DNA of 64,000 nucleotides from an uncultured Rhizobiaceae group bacterium (GCA_937958815.1 CALGMR010000002.1:1-64000), one strand, 5' to 3'; shown: positions 1 to 9,935, numbered from the stretch's first letter. The notes: a model not told the origin generated them from the sequence alone. Program-made: numbers and translations.

Positions 1-1
1 G

Positions 2-406
2 TCTTTGCAAGACGAAGGCTCGAAAGCATTCGTTAAATCGTTCGGTACAAAATACGGCTTCCCACCTTCTCAGGCGGCACACACTGTATATTGCCAAACG
101 ATGCTTTACGCAGATGCGGCACAACGTGCGGGTACATTTAACCCATGCGGTATCGTTGAAGCGCTTGAAGGCTATGAGTTCGACGGCTTGGGCAATGGTA
201 AAACATTGTACCGTGCTGAAGATCACCAGTGCTTCAAAGACGTACTTGTCGTGAAGGGTAAAGAGAACCCAACTTCTGAATTCGACCTTCTCGAAGTTGT
301 TGAGGTTACTCCAGTTGATCAGGTTACTTATGCACCTGATCACCCACAAATGCGCGATGCTAACGGCAATGCTGTTGCAGTGGGCAAATGTAACCCAGGC
401 GCGTAA
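2..406 (+). CDS. Branched-chain amino acid ABC transporter substrate-binding protein, C-terminal part (LivK-like)
   Basis: This is the last 134 codons of a gene that begins left of the window; the frame is open from base 2 to a TAA at 404-406. It would be the periplasmic binding protein that delivers substrate to the LivHMGF complex encoded just downstream. The visible part has the closing fold typical of type I periplasmic binding proteins and ends in Cys-Asn-Pro-Gly-Ala. Assignment rests mainly on the order livK-livHMGF and on the character of the C-terminus. The actual substrate (branched-chain amino acids or a related amide) cannot be read from this fragment. Confidence 0.8.
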   Translation, partial: SLQDEGSKAFVKSFGTKYGFPPSQAAHTVYCQTMLYADAAQRAGTFNPCGIVEALEGYEFDGLGNGKTLYRAEDHQCFKDVLVVKGKENPTSEFDLLEVVEVTPVDQVTYAPDHPQMRDANGNAVAVGKCNPGA

Positions 407-423
407 TCGCCCTTTTTAAATTT

Positions 424-453
424 GGGGCGGTCTCTTTGAGATCGCCCCATTTT
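424..453 (+). terminator. Stem-loop after livK-like gene
   Basis: An 11-bp stem (424-434 with 438-448, one G-T pair) with a TTT loop is followed by ATTTT. It lies between the binding-protein gene and livH, where a partial terminator commonly lets the binding protein be made in excess over the permease. Confidence 0.75.
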
Positions 454-523
454 CTCGACAAATATTTAATTTCTTTGCGGCCTATGGGCTGTAATGCGGG
501 GAGGGTCCTTCGGGGTTCCGACA

Positions 524-1555
524 ATGGAAGCATTCATTCTTCAGATAGTGAACGGTTTGGACAAGGGATCGGCTTACGCCTTGATCGCACTTGGTCTGAC
601 CCTCATTTTTGGTACATTGGGCGTCGTGAATTTCGCCCATGGTGCTTTGTTCATGATTGGCGCATTTTGTGCAGTCACACTGAGCCGTCTTTTGACAGCA
701 TCCAAAACGGTGATTGATGAAACAAAAACCGACTTCTTGGGCAACCCTGCTAAAACCGAAGTGCCGTATCTCTATGATATTGTTGGCGTTGATGCTGCCA
801 ACGTGATTATTGACTGGGCGGTGCCACTGTCCATTTTGTTTGCAATCCCCGTCATGATGTTGATTGGTGTTGCCATTGAACGTGGCCTGATCCGTCATTT
901 TTACAAACGTGCACATGCGGACCAAATTCTTGTGACCTTTGGCTTGGCCATCGTTTTGCAAGAACTGATAAAGTACTTTTACGGTGCGAACCCAATTCCA
1001 ACCCCTGCGCCAGATGCGTTCCGCGGGTCATTCGACTTCGGCGCGATGCTGGGCTTTGATCCCAATGTCATTATCTATCCGTATTGGCGTCTTGTTTACT
1101 TCGGCTTTGCAGCGGTGGTCATCGGTGGTGTATTTGCCTTCTTACGCTTTACGACCTTCGGCATGGTTGTGCGCGCAGGCATGGCAGACCGCGAAACTGT
1201 GGGATTGCTGGGCATTAACATTGATAAGCGTTTTACCATTATGTTTGGTCTCGCGGCAGCCGTAGCGGGTGTTGCAGGTGTGATGTACACACCCATCAAC
1301 TCTCCCAACTATCACATGGGCATGGACTTCCTCGTACTCAGTTTCGTAGTTGTTGTTGTTGGCGGCATGGGCAGTTTGGTCGGCGCGGTTTTGGCTGGCT
1401 TCCTGCTCGGCATTTTGGAAAGTTTCGCGTCCATGAGCGCGGTCCTTGATGTACTTCCGGGCATCAACCAAATCATTTTGTACGTCGTTGCAATCATCAT
1501 TCTGCTTACCCGCCCGCGGGGTCTTATGGGCCGCGCCGGTGTGATGGAGGATTAA
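524..1555 (+). CDS. livH: Branched-chain amino acid ABC transporter permease LivH
   Basis: Inner-membrane permease of the LivH type, 343 residues with about eight hydrophobic segments. The N-terminus has the family pattern of a short amphipathic start followed by a GVVNFAHG motif near residue 35. A hydrophilic insertion around residues 60-80 is seen in many alphaproteobacterial LivH proteins. The ATG at 524 is preferred because LivH proteins begin with this kind of segment; an in-frame ATG at 494 would add ten residues. It is followed four bases later by livM and belongs to one operon with livMGF. Confidence 0.92.
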   Translation: MEAFILQIVNGLDKGSAYALIALGLTLIFGTLGVVNFAHGALFMIGAFCAVTLSRLLTASKTVIDETKTDFLGNPAKTEVPYLYDIVGVDAANVIIDWAVPLSILFAIPVMMLIGVAIERGLIRHFYKRAHADQILVTFGLAIVLQELIKYFYGANPIPTPAPDAFRGSFDFGAMLGFDPNVIIYPYWRLVYFGFAAVVIGGVFAFLRFTTFGMVVRAGMADRETVGLLGINIDKRFTIMFGLAAAVAGVAGVMYTPINSPNYHMGMDFLVLSFVVVVVGGMGSLVGAVLAGFLLGILESFASMSAVLDVLPGINQIILYVVAIIILLTRPRGLMGRAGVMED

Positions 1556-1559
1556 TCAG

Positions 1560-2774
1560 ATGCTCGGTCTTAACAGTCGCGATCTGCAGCTCTTGTTGCT
1601 TGTTATCGCTCTCACAGCATTTGCTCCGTTTTTGCTCAATCCGTTTCCGGTGGATTCAAGTCTTGCGCAATTCAACGGCGGTTATCCTGACCTGATGCAG
1701 CGTTTTGTGATCTTTGGCATTTTCGCCATTGGGTTCAACATTCTGTTTGGTTTGACGGGCTACCTCAGCTTTGGTCATGCAGCCTTTTTGGGGGCAGGGT
1801 CTTATGCTGCCATCTGGATGATGAAACTGCTGACGATGAACATCATCCCGGCAGTGACATTGTCGATCATTGTGGCTGGGTTGTTCAGTCTTGCTGTTGG
1901 TTACATTTCTCTGCGTCGTTCAGGGATTTACTTTTCAATCCTGACACTCGCTTTCGCACAAATGTCTTATTCGCTGGCCTATTCGGTTCTGACACCGATC
2001 ACGGGCGGTGAAACAGGTTTGCAGCCAAAGATAAGCGATCCGCGCATTTTGGATGGACCATTGGCTGCGGGGGCATCTCCACGCGCGAGTTTGTTCGGTT
2101 TGGAAATGAGTTCCAGCTATGAACTGGCTTTGGGCGGTTGGGTGTTTACCTTCAACGTCGGCTACTACATTGCTGCTATTTTAATGGTGATCAGCTTTTA
2201 CGTCGCCATCCGCATTTTCCGCTCTCCATTCGGTTTGATGCTGCGTGCTGTAAAATCCAACCAAAACCGTCTCGGTTACACAGGCGTGAGTTCAAAACCC
2301 TATACTCTGGCAGCATTTGTTATATCTGGCATGTATGCTGGTTTGGCGGGCGGATTGCTCGTTGCGATGGACAGCCAAGCGGGTGCAGAGCGCATGTTCT
2401 GGACGGCAAGTGGCGAAGTTGTTTTGATGACGATTTTGGGTGGAGCCGGAACGTTGATTGGCCCTGTGCTCGGCGCTGGTCTGATCAAATATCTCGAGAA
2501 CATCATTTCCAAGATCAACGAAACCGTGCTCACAGGCTGGTTCTCATGGATGCCTGAAGGGCTTCAGGATGCTGTTGTGGCGATGGTTTATCCTTTCGTC
2601 GGCAAAGGCTGGCACCTGACTTTGGGTCTGATGTTCATGATGGTGGTGATCTTCTTGCCAGGCGGCTTGATGGAAGGGCTGTCACGTATTGGCAATCTGT
2701 TCTCACGCAAACCAAAAACGTCCACTGATGCTGATGACGGTGCTGCAAATTCTGCACCAAAAGCGGCTGAATAA
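1560..2774 (+). CDS. livM: Branched-chain amino acid ABC transporter permease LivM
   Basis: Second permease of the importer, 404 residues. The signature [13 protein letters not shown] sits near residues 64-76 and the rest is strongly hydrophobic. The last 30 residues form a polar, Lys- and Asp-rich cytoplasmic tail. A GGAGG-type ribosome binding site lies just before the ATG, inside the end of livH. It pairs with LivH to form the membrane channel. Confidence 0.92.
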   Translation: MLGLNSRDLQLLLLVIALTAFAPFLLNPFPVDSSLAQFNGGYPDLMQRFVIFGIFAIGFNILFGLTGYLSFGHAAFLGAGSYAAIWMMKLLTMNIIPAVTLSIIVAGLFSLAVGYISLRRSGIYFSILTLAFAQMSYSLAYSVLTPITGGETGLQPKISDPRILDGPLAAGASPRASLFGLEMSSSYELALGGWVFTFNVGYYIAAILMVISFYVAIRIFRSPFGLMLRAVKSNQNRLGYTGVSSKPYTLAAFVISGMYAGLAGGLLVAMDSQAGAERMFWTASGEVVLMTILGGAGTLIGPVLGAGLIKYLENIISKINETVLTGWFSWMPEGLQDAVVAMVYPFVGKGWHLTLGLMFMMVVIFLPGGLMEGLSRIGNLFSRKPKTSTDADDGAANSAPKAAE

Positions 2775-2786
2775 GGAGCGAATGAT

Positions 2787-3602
2787 ATGTCAATCGCAGA
2801 TGATTTAGCGAACGAACCTGGACGTGGTTTTGAAAGCGGGACACCGAACTCTGTGCTTCACATCGATGATGTGCATAAGAGTTTTGCGGGCCTTCATGCC
2901 CTTTCTGATGTTGATCTGAATGTGGTGGAAGGGGAAACTCACGCGATCATCGGACCTAACGGTGCTGGTAAATCGACATTGCTCAACGTGTGTGTTGGGC
3001 GGTTGAAGCCAGACCGCGGTGCAGTTGTTTTTGATGGTCATGTGCTGACTGGCAAACAGCCTCATGAAATCAATCAATTGGGTGTGGCGCGTGTTTTCCA
3101 GACGCCTGAAGTTTTTCCCGAACTGACAATTCTAGAGAACATTATGCTGCCGGCGCTTTCAAAGCGTGATGGTCAGTTCAAGCTCAATCCTTTCAAGGCG
3201 TTTGCCAAGGAAAGCTCAATCCGCGATGAAGCGGAGCAAGTGGCTGACAGTGTAGGATTGCAATCGCAATTGACTGCATTGGCATCGTCCATGTCTCGCG
3301 GCGACAAACGTCGTTTGGAACTGGCAATGGGTCTCATCCAACAGCCGCGTTTGTTGTTGCTGGATGAACCAACTGCGGGTATGGCGCGTCACGACACCAA
3401 CGCCACAATCGATCTTTTGAAAAAGATCAAAGAAGGTGGCATGACCAAGGTCATTATTGAACATGACATGCATGTGGTGTTCTCGCTCGCAGACCGCATT
3501 TCCGTGTTGGCTGGTGGTCGCATTATCGCGCAAGGCACACCGGAAGAAATCAAAGACAACCCCAAGGTGAAAGAAGCCTATCTCGGGGAGGAGCAAGTAT
3601 GA
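2787..3602 (+). CDS. livG: Branched-chain amino acid ABC transporter ATP-binding protein LivG
   Basis: Cytoplasmic ATPase of the importer, 271 residues. Walker A GPNGAGKST is at residues 56-64 and Walker B LLLLDEP near 189-195. The ABC signature reads MSRGD (169-173) instead of the usual LSGGQ or LSYGQ; this variant is, from memory, typical of one LivG subfamily rather than a defect. The ATG follows a clear AAGGAG site. The stop overlaps the livF start by four bases (ATGA), indicating translational coupling. Confidence 0.92.
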   Translation: MSIADDLANEPGRGFESGTPNSVLHIDDVHKSFAGLHALSDVDLNVVEGETHAIIGPNGAGKSTLLNVCVGRLKPDRGAVVFDGHVLTGKQPHEINQLGVARVFQTPEVFPELTILENIMLPALSKRDGQFKLNPFKAFAKESSIRDEAEQVADSVGLQSQLTALASSMSRGDKRRLELAMGLIQQPRLLLLDEPTAGMARHDTNATIDLLKKIKEGGMTKVIIEHDMHVVFSLADRISVLAGGRIIAQGTPEEIKDNPKVKEAYLGEEQV

Positions 3603-4372
3603 GTGCGTCAACAGAATCCGCTGTGAGTGATGTGGAAAATGTGGGAGTTGCACCCGGTGTATCTTCTGATGGATATTTTTCTGTCCACAATTTGAATGCC
3701 TACTATGGCGACAGTTACATCGTGCAAGATGTCTCGTTTGAAGTGAACGAGGGTGAAATTGTGGCGCTTCTTGGCCGCAACGGGGCCGGGAAAACGTCCA
3801 CATTGCGTGCGATCGCGCGTGCTGATGAGCCGGAATTGCGCCAAGGGGAAATCTTCCTTCAAGGGCAGGCATTGCACGAAATGAAGTCTTATCAGGCTTC
3901 AAATGCTGGCATCGCTCTTGTGCCTGAAGACCGTCGCATCATTCAGGGTTTGACCGTTGAAGAGAATCTCGATCTTTCCGTCATTGCTGGTGAAAAAGGT
4001 TGGGACTACGAACGCATCTATGATCTTTTCCCCCGCCTGAAAGAGCGTCGCAAACAAGAAGGCACCACGCTTTCTGGTGGCGAGCAACAAATGCTGGCGA
4101 TTGGTCGCGCACTGGCAAAAGACTTGAAACTGCTGTTGTTGGATGAGCCCTACGAAGGTCTGGCACCTGTTGTGCGTCACGACATCGAAAAGGCGCTGAT
4201 GCAGGTTCGCGAAGCGGGCATCACCACAATCATCGTGGAACAAAACGCTGTCGCCGCTTTGAAAATTTCCGACCGCGCCATCATTTTGGACACGGGCGAA
4301 GTGGCGTTCCAAGGCACAGCCAAAGAAGTGTTGGATGATGAACAATTGCGCCACGACTATTTGGCGATCTAA
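3599..4372 (+). CDS. livF: Branched-chain amino acid ABC transporter ATP-binding protein LivF
   Basis: Second ATPase, 257 residues. Walker A GRNGAGKT is at 59-66, the signature LSGGEQQ at 158-164, and Walker B LLLLDEP at 178-184, followed by the YEGLAP stretch typical of LivF. An N-terminal extension of about 25 residues precedes the first strand. It closes the liv operon; no strong terminator is visible before the next gene, which starts about 40 bases on. Confidence 0.92.
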   Translation: MSASTESAVSDVENVGVAPGVSSDGYFSVHNLNAYYGDSYIVQDVSFEVNEGEIVALLGRNGAGKTSTLRAIARADEPELRQGEIFLQGQALHEMKSYQASNAGIALVPEDRRIIQGLTVEENLDLSVIAGEKGWDYERIYDLFPRLKERRKQEGTTLSGGEQQMLAIGRALAKDLKLLLLDEPYEGLAPVVRHDIEKALMQVREAGITTIIVEQNAVAALKISDRAIILDTGEVAFQGTAKEVLDDEQLRHDYLAI

Positions 4373-4411
4373 CGGCTTGCTATTCTTCCATCGGCCCGAT
4401 ACGTGAGGCCG

Positions 4412-5596
4412 ATGGCTCAGACTTCAAAAGATTATGATGTGATTGTGCTCGGTGCTGGGGGCGCTGGGTTGATGTGTGCTGCGACAGCAGGGCAGGCGGG
4501 AAAGTCTGTCTTGGTGATTGATCATGCCGACAAGCCGGGCAAGAAAATTCTCATTTCAGGTGGTGGACGCTGCAATTTCACCAACACTGGCACAACTGCT
4601 CAGCAGTTTTTGTCCAAGAACCCACATTATGCCAAGTCGGCTTTGGGGCGTTACCAGCCGCAAGATTTCGTCGACTTGGTGGAGCGGCACAACATCGCTT
4701 GGCACGAGAAGACCTTGGGTCAGTTGTTCTGCGATGGCTCCGCGCAACAAATTGTCGATATGTTGTTGGCGGAATGCCCCAGCGACAATGTGGTTTTTGC
4801 GTTTGGCCAGCCCATTTCAAAAGTCGAAACACAAAGTGATGTGTTTGAGGTCAGTTACGGAGACCAAAGCGTGTCTGGAAAATCTCTCGTGGTCGCAACG
4901 GGAGGGCCGTCCATCCCTAAAATGGGAGCAACGGGTTTTGCTTATGATTTGGCACGGCAGTTTGGTTTGAAGGTTGTTGAACCGCGCCCAGCATTGGTGC
5001 CGTTTACGCTTGGTGGGGACGAAGCGTTGTTCAAAGATCTCTCCGGAGTGGCAACAGATACGATCGTCAAATACGGAAAGGCTGCCTTTCGCGAGGCGTC
5101 TTTGTTCACTCATAAAGGGCTTTCTGGCCCCGCTATTTTGCAAATCTCGTCTTATTGGCAAAATGGCTCACCGATCACGGTGGACTTTTTGCCCACCAGA
5201 ACGGGCGACTGGTTGCTTGCCAACAAGCGCAACAAACCAAAGATGAGTTTTCAGGCTCTTTTGTCTTCGGCACTTCCGGATCGTTTGGCGGAAACGCTGG
5301 CAGAAAAATTGGGCCTTGCTGGCAATGTGGGCGACATCGCTGACAAAACTTTAACCGCTGCTGAAACAGATTTGCACAATTGGTCGTTTACCCCCAATGG
5401 AACGGAAGGTTTTGCAAAAGCGGAAGTGACAGTTGGTGGTGTGAGCACGGATGAATTGTCGTCCAAAACAATGGAAAGCAAAAAGGTTGCGGGGCTTTAT
5501 TTCATTGGCGAATGTGTCGATGTAACGGGATGGCTTGGCGGATATAATTTTCAATGGGCATGGGCCAGTGGTGTTGCCGCGGGTGAAGTGGCTTAG
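4412..5596 (+). CDS. NAD(P)/FAD-dependent oxidoreductase, HI0933/BaiN family
   Basis: A flavoprotein of 394 residues from the HI0933-like (BaiN, aminoacetone oxidase-like) family. It shows the N-terminal dinucleotide motif GAGGAG near residue 14, the family motif ISGGGRCNFTN near 50-60, and a C-terminal FAD-contact region with GEC and GGYNFQWAWASG. The substrate of this family in alphaproteobacteria is not established. The ATG at 4412 is chosen; an in-frame GTG at 4403 is possible. It runs in the same direction as the Lin0512 pair with a 14-base gap, so the three may be co-transcribed. Confidence 0.85.
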   Translation: MAQTSKDYDVIVLGAGGAGLMCAATAGQAGKSVLVIDHADKPGKKILISGGGRCNFTNTGTTAQQFLSKNPHYAKSALGRYQPQDFVDLVERHNIAWHEKTLGQLFCDGSAQQIVDMLLAECPSDNVVFAFGQPISKVETQSDVFEVSYGDQSVSGKSLVVATGGPSIPKMGATGFAYDLARQFGLKVVEPRPALVPFTLGGDEALFKDLSGVATDTIVKYGKAAFREASLFTHKGLSGPAILQISSYWQNGSPITVDFLPTRTGDWLLANKRNKPKMSFQALLSSALPDRLAETLAEKLGLAGNVGDIADKTLTAAETDLHNWSFTPNGTEGFAKAEVTVGGVSTDELSSKTMESKKVAGLYFIGECVDVTGWLGGYNFQWAWASGVAAGEVA

Positions 5597-5610
5597 AAAG
5601 AAGAGCAGTG

Positions 5611-5976
5611 ATGGCACGCAAACGCATGATCATGGAATTGGGCATGGGCACTGATTTGCAGGGTGAGGACTACACAAAAGCTGCGTGCCGTGCGCTGCAC
5701 AATGCCCTTCGGCAAAATTCATTGACCGTTGCCGATGCTTTTGGTGTGCCTCGCGATCAAATGGATGTGGAAATCGTGATTGGTGTTGCGAAACCCGATC
5801 AAGTGGATACGCAGGCCGTTGCAGATGTTTTACCCTATGGAAAAAGAGTTGTGACGGTTGAAGAGGGAGGTATGGATACGCCGAAAGAGGATGGAGGGTT
5901 CACTGTCATGGCGAATGCTGTCGTCTTGGTTTATCTCGATTTGCCTGAAGGAAAATTTGGGGAGGGTGCTCAATGA
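5611..5976 (+). CDS. Lin0512 family protein, first copy
   Basis: A small conserved protein of 121 residues. Its N-terminus has the family pattern MELGMGTDLQGEDYTKAA, and the rest reads as one compact domain. The family has no assigned function that I know. A GTG lies directly before the chosen ATG; AAGAAGAG upstream acts as ribosome binding site. The next gene, a paralogue, overlaps by four bases, suggesting that the two polypeptides are made together and perhaps associate. Confidence 0.85.
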   Translation: MARKRMIMELGMGTDLQGEDYTKAACRALHNALRQNSLTVADAFGVPRDQMDVEIVIGVAKPDQVDTQAVADVLPYGKRVVTVEEGGMDTPKEDGGFTVMANAVVLVYLDLPEGKFGEGAQ

Positions 5977-6326
5977 CGTCTTCAGACAAAACGCTTAAAC
6001 GCATCATTCTTGAAATGGGTACGGGCAACGACCTTTACGGAGAAGACTACACAAAAGCTGCAAAACGTGCCGTGCAAGACGCCATCCATCATTCGTCGAT
6101 TATTCTATTCAAGAGTTTGGGAATCAACCCAGACACGATGCAAATTGAGCTAAACATCGCCTGCCAAAAACCTGATGCGATCGATCTTGATGCCGTCGCA
6201 AAAGAACTGCCTTACGGACAAGTGACGCCAAAAGCCATCAAAGGTGGTTTGGATATTCATGATCCCGATACAGGGCGCACCAGCGTGATAGTGAACGCCG
6301 GGATTATTGTTCGATTGCCGCTCTAA
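5973..6326 (+). CDS. Lin0512 family protein, second copy
   Basis: A paralogue of the preceding gene, 117 residues, with the matching N-terminal pattern LEMGTGNDLYGEDYTKAA and a shared PYG segment near residue 83. Start and stop overlap as ATGA with the upstream copy. The two copies are clearly diverged, which argues for an old duplication kept as a hetero-oligomer rather than a recent one. The function is unknown. Confidence 0.85.
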   Translation: MTSSDKTLKRIILEMGTGNDLYGEDYTKAAKRAVQDAIHHSSIILFKSLGINPDTMQIELNIACQKPDAIDLDAVAKELPYGQVTPKAIKGGLDIHDPDTGRTSVIVNAGIIVRLPL

Positions 6327-6330
6327 AGAT

Positions 6331-7704
6331 CTATTTGCCGCTCGGTGTGCGCAGGCCGTACCAAAGGTCTTTGACCTTTTTGTAATGCTCTTTCGGTTGG
6401 TAAAGGCGCACTGGCAGACGCAGATTTTTTGCACTCAATCTCCCCACCGAAGACAAAAGGCTATAGCCAGCAACGATTCGGTTGCGCTTTGCAGTCACCA
6501 ATTGAAGCTGTGCAGTTAAAACGGCGCTGCGGGCTTGCAGCACTTCAAGCTGGGTGCGCTGGCCAACGTTGCGCTCTTCAATCACACCTTCAAGCGCAAT
6601 ATTTGCGGCATTGACCTGAGCTTGGTTGGATTTGATCGTTGCTCTTGAACTGACAAGATTGGTCCAAGAAGACACCACGGCGTTTCGCACTTGATCTCGC
6701 GATTGATCGACCTCTAGGCGGCGCTGCCCCAACGTTTCTTTGCCTTGGCGAATGCGTGATGCGACACCGCCGCCTTGGTATAGCGGGACGTTGAGGTTCA
6801 GCGTAGCTGATGCGCTGCTGGAGCGGTCGCCTTGAGATTGGGAGTTAAAGTTCTGGTTGGCCGTTCCGCGCAAAGACAGGGTGGGCAGCAATTCGCCTTC
6901 TGTTGTTCTGACATTAAATGCCGCAAAATCGACCAGATGTTGGGTTGCCTTTGTTGCAGGATGTTCAACGGCTGCAATCTCTAAGGCGCGCGGCAGAGTT
7001 GCTGGATAGAGACGCACCGGTGGGCGCGGTTCACTCAACCCACTTGGAGAACGCCCTATCACTTGACGATACACTGCATTTGCCGCGTCTAATTGAGCCT
7101 GAGCCGTGCTGAGCTGGGCGCGTGCGAGCGCTTCTTGAGCCTGGCTTTGTGCAAGGTCGGTCAGCGTGCCTTCACCCACGTCAAGACGGGCTTTGGAAGA
7201 ACGAACTTGTTCGCTCAAAAATGAAATGTCGCGTTCGCGAATGCCAACGGTTTGTTTGGCTAGAATAACATCTGCATAAGCGGTTACGGCGCTGAACAGA
7301 ATGTCTTGCTCCACATTGCGCAGGGCTTCGCGGCTGGCACGGATATTTGCTTTTGCAGCGCGTACAGAATTGATGGTTTGGAAACCTCGGAAGATGCTTT
7401 GGTCAATCGTTATGCCCACATTGTAAGGCGTGCGACCCACAGAACTGGTTTGACCCGTTGGGGCCGTGAAAACTGATCGGGTTGCACCTGCGCTGGCACT
7501 GATGAAAACATTCGGTCGGAAAGGCACTTTGGCTTGCGGCACGCTTTCGTCAATTGCGCGCACTTGTGTGCGTTGAATGTTGAGAGTCGGGTTGCTTTTA
7601 TAGGCCCGCGCAAGCGCGGACGTAAGGTCTTCCGCGCTTGCGGAAGACACCATCGCAAGAACCATGACAACGGCCGTTGAACTGGTTAGACCCATTTTTC
7701 GCAT
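6331..7704 (-). CDS. TolC family outer membrane protein
   Basis: An outer membrane channel of the TolC/AprF type, 457 residues, serving type I secretion or multidrug efflux. The chosen ATG at 7704 gives a clean Sec signal peptide (MRKMGLTSS, then a hydrophobic core ending SSASA). Two similar halves rich in Ala, Gln and Arg coiled-coil helices follow, as expected for the trimeric tunnel. A TTG at 7749 would add 15 residues before the signal peptide and is less likely. No partner pump or membrane fusion protein lies nearby, so it probably serves pumps encoded elsewhere. It converges on the Lin0512 pair with five bases between. Confidence 0.9.
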   Translation of the reverse strand: MRKMGLTSSTAVVMVLAMVSSASAEDLTSALARAYKSNPTLNIQRTQVRAIDESVPQAKVPFRPNVFISASAGATRSVFTAPTGQTSSVGRTPYNVGITIDQSIFRGFQTINSVRAAKANIRASREALRNVEQDILFSAVTAYADVILAKQTVGIRERDISFLSEQVRSSKARLDVGEGTLTDLAQSQAQEALARAQLSTAQAQLDAANAVYRQVIGRSPSGLSEPRPPVRLYPATLPRALEIAAVEHPATKATQHLVDFAAFNVRTTEGELLPTLSLRGTANQNFNSQSQGDRSSSASATLNLNVPLYQGGGVASRIRQGKETLGQRRLEVDQSRDQVRNAVVSSWTNLVSSRATIKSNQAQVNAANIALEGVIEERNVGQRTQLEVLQARSAVLTAQLQLVTAKRNRIVAGYSLLSSVGRLSAKNLRLPVRLYQPKEHYKKVKDLWYGLRTPSGK

Positions 7705-7890
7705 CAAAGATTTACTCTCGGGACTTCCATTATTTGCAGTTGCGGGCAAGAACCGATCATATCGGCTTGATCCAACCCGCTACTTCGTCTTTAGGGGGTA
7801 GATCATTTCAACTGGACTTTAAAGACGCTGCAAGGCCATTGTCGATGAACTTTACAAACGTCACACAATAAAGTTTGCGAGTGGGGAAAA

Positions 7891-8685
7891 ATGCAACAGT
7901 CTTTTGATTTCAAAGAAGAGTGTGATGTTTTGGCGCAGTGTGTTGCCGATTATGGGCAGGGAAATTGGAAACGGCAAACTCAGTTCAAAAACTGGTCTTT
8001 GGATGATATTTTTGTTCATCTGCACTTCTGGAACGAGATGGCGCATTGGTCGCTCACGGATGAGCCTAGATTTCGCAATCGCCTTGAAAAGGTATCCGCA
8101 GGCTTGCAGTCAGGCGGATTGCGCCCAATTGAAAACGAACTTGTAGAACCGAGAGGACAAGACCTTTTCGACATTTGGCGTGAATTTAGCACGGAAATGG
8201 CTGATAAATGGAGCAATCTTGATCCCAAACAGCGTGTCGCGTGGGCGGGGCCGGATATGTCTGTGCGCTCTTCCATGACCGCAAGACAAATGGAAACTTG
8301 GGCACATGGGCAATCTGTGTTCGATCTTTTTGGAGTGAAACGAAACGAGAGTGATCGCATCAAGAACGTTGTAGTCTTAGGTGTGAACACGTTCGGATGG
8401 TCGCACAAAGTGCAAGGTATGCCGGTGCCTGATGCAATGCCGAAAATCGAGCTGACTGCACCGTCTGGTGACATTTGGACATTTGGCGAAGAGGCGGCAG
8501 GTCATATCTCTGGAACAGCAGTGGAATTTGCGCAGGTGGTGACCCAAACACGCAATGTTTTAGATACGGATCTCGTTGTGCAAGGAGATGTCGCCAAAGG
8601 CTGGATGTCAAATGCGCAGTGTTTCGCCGGACCAACCGAAAAACCACCGCAGAAAGGACAACGGTTCGCAAGCGGTGAAGACTAA
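7891..8685 (+). CDS. TIGR03084 family protein (DinB/maleylpyruvate isomerase-like, putative metal-binding)
   Basis: A 264-residue soluble protein of the TIGR03084 family, related to the DinB and mycothiol-dependent maleylpyruvate isomerase fold. A VHLHFWNE segment near residues 42-49 and a METWAHGQ segment near residue 135 carry the histidines that in this superfamily bind a divalent metal. The C-terminal third resembles the second domain found in actinobacterial members. The substrate is unknown. The ATG is preceded by a GGGGAAAA stretch. It stands alone between divergent tolC and the aminotransferase. Confidence 0.75.
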   Translation: MQQSFDFKEECDVLAQCVADYGQGNWKRQTQFKNWSLDDIFVHLHFWNEMAHWSLTDEPRFRNRLEKVSAGLQSGGLRPIENELVEPRGQDLFDIWREFSTEMADKWSNLDPKQRVAWAGPDMSVRSSMTARQMETWAHGQSVFDLFGVKRNESDRIKNVVVLGVNTFGWSHKVQGMPVPDAMPKIELTAPSGDIWTFGEEAAGHISGTAVEFAQVVTQTRNVLDTDLVVQGDVAKGWMSNAQCFAGPTEKPPQKGQRFASGED

Positions 8686-8796
8686 AATGACCCACTCATT
8701 GTGCAATGTGATGTGAGAATTTTGTTGATTTGCCTGCAACGAGCGGGTTTGGTTTATGTTCTCATCTATTTGCGCATCACATTTCAAGGAAACAGC

Positions 8797-9924
8797 ATGT
8801 CCGTTCAAACATCAGAAGTAGACCCACACGGTTTGATGGAATTTTCTGTGGTGTTCACAGATCGCTCTCTCAACCACATGTCGCAGAATTTTCAGCAGGT
8901 GATGCGGGACATCCATGGGACGTTGGTGGATGTTTACAATGCAGAAACGGCTATTGTCGTTCCCGGTGGTGGAACTTACGGCATGGAAGCGGTCGCGCGT
9001 CAGTTTGCCTCCAAGAAAAAAGCTTTGGTGATCCGCAACGGCTTCTTTTCTTACCGCTGGACACAGATTTTCGAGGCGGGTGATATTCCTTCTGAAGCGA
9101 CTGTTCTCAAGGCGCGCCCGCAAGGAAATTCAGCGCCAGCGCCCTTTGCACCGCACCCGATTGAAGATGTGGTGAAAACCATTTTGGAAGAAAAGCCTGA
9201 CGTGGTTTTTGCACCACATGTGGAAACGTCTGCAGGCGTGATTTTGCCTGACGATTATATCAAAGCCGCTTCAGATGCTGCCCATGAGGTGGGTGCACTG
9301 TTCGTTTTGGATTGCATCGCTTCCGGTACAATTTGGGTTGATATGAAGGCCGTTGGAGTCGATGTTCTTATCAGTGCGCCACAAAAGGGGTGGAGCGCTT
9401 CTCCGTCATCTGGACTGGTGATGTTGAGTGAACGAGCCATTCAAAAACTGGAAAACACGCAAAGCACAAGCTACGCGGTTGATTTGGGCAAATGGCACCA
9501 AATTATGCAAGCGTATATCAATGGCGGTCATGCTTATCATGCAACCATGCCAACAGATGCTTTGACGGGCTTTCGTGATGCGATGTTTGAAACACGTGAT
9601 ATCGGTTTTGAGGAAATCAAAGAAAAGCAGCAAGAGCTTGGGCGACGCGTGCGCCAACTGCTTGCGGACCGCGGATATAAAAGCGTTGCGGCGCAAGGGT
9701 TCGAAGCTCCTGGTGTGGTTGTCAGCTATACGGATGATCCTGACATTCAAAACACCGAGAAATTCGCAGCTGAAGGTATGCAGGTTGCCGCTGGGGTTCC
9801 ACTGATGTGCGACGAGCCTGAGGATTTCAGAACTTTTCGCCTTGGATTGTTTGGGCTTGATAAATTGAACGATGTGGACGGTGCTGTTGCGAAACTTGAA
9901 GCTGTTCTTGACAAGATCAATTGA
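8797..9924 (+). CDS. Class V aminotransferase (serine/alanine-glyoxylate type; candidate ureidoglycine-glyoxylate aminotransferase)
   Basis: A PLP enzyme of 376 residues. The fold-type I pattern is clear: a Gly-rich PLP-phosphate segment PGGGTYGME near 56-64, the ring-binding Asp in LDCIAS (Asp172) and the Schiff-base Lys in SAPQKGWS (Lys197). This family includes serine-glyoxylate, alanine-glyoxylate and PucG (ureidoglycine-glyoxylate) aminotransferases. The next gene, 11 bases on, is ureidoglycolate lyase, so a role in the end of purine catabolism is attractive, but this is inference from context. The ATG at 8797 follows AAGGA; the longer reading frame upstream has no ribosome binding site. 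Confidence 0.85.
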   Translation: MSVQTSEVDPHGLMEFSVVFTDRSLNHMSQNFQQVMRDIHGTLVDVYNAETAIVVPGGGTYGMEAVARQFASKKKALVIRNGFFSYRWTQIFEAGDIPSEATVLKARPQGNSAPAPFAPHPIEDVVKTILEEKPDVVFAPHVETSAGVILPDDYIKAASDAAHEVGALFVLDCIASGTIWVDMKAVGVDVLISAPQKGWSASPSSGLVMLSERAIQKLENTQSTSYAVDLGKWHQIMQAYINGGHAYHATMPTDALTGFRDAMFETRDIGFEEIKEKQQELGRRVRQLLADRGYKSVAAQGFEAPGVVVSYTDDPDIQNTEKFAAEGMQVAAGVPLMCDEPEDFRTFRLGLFGLDKLNDVDGAVAKLEAVLDKIN

Positions 9925-9935
9925 GTTGAGTGGTC

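Noticed and set aside
482-961. 159-codon minus-strand frame opposite livH.
   Set aside because: Shadow of a conserved permease gene; no ribosome binding site or recognisable domain.
3216-3902. 228-codon open frame antisense to livG and livF.
   Set aside because: It lies wholly across two well supported genes; composition (many His, Cys, Arg) is typical of antisense frames.
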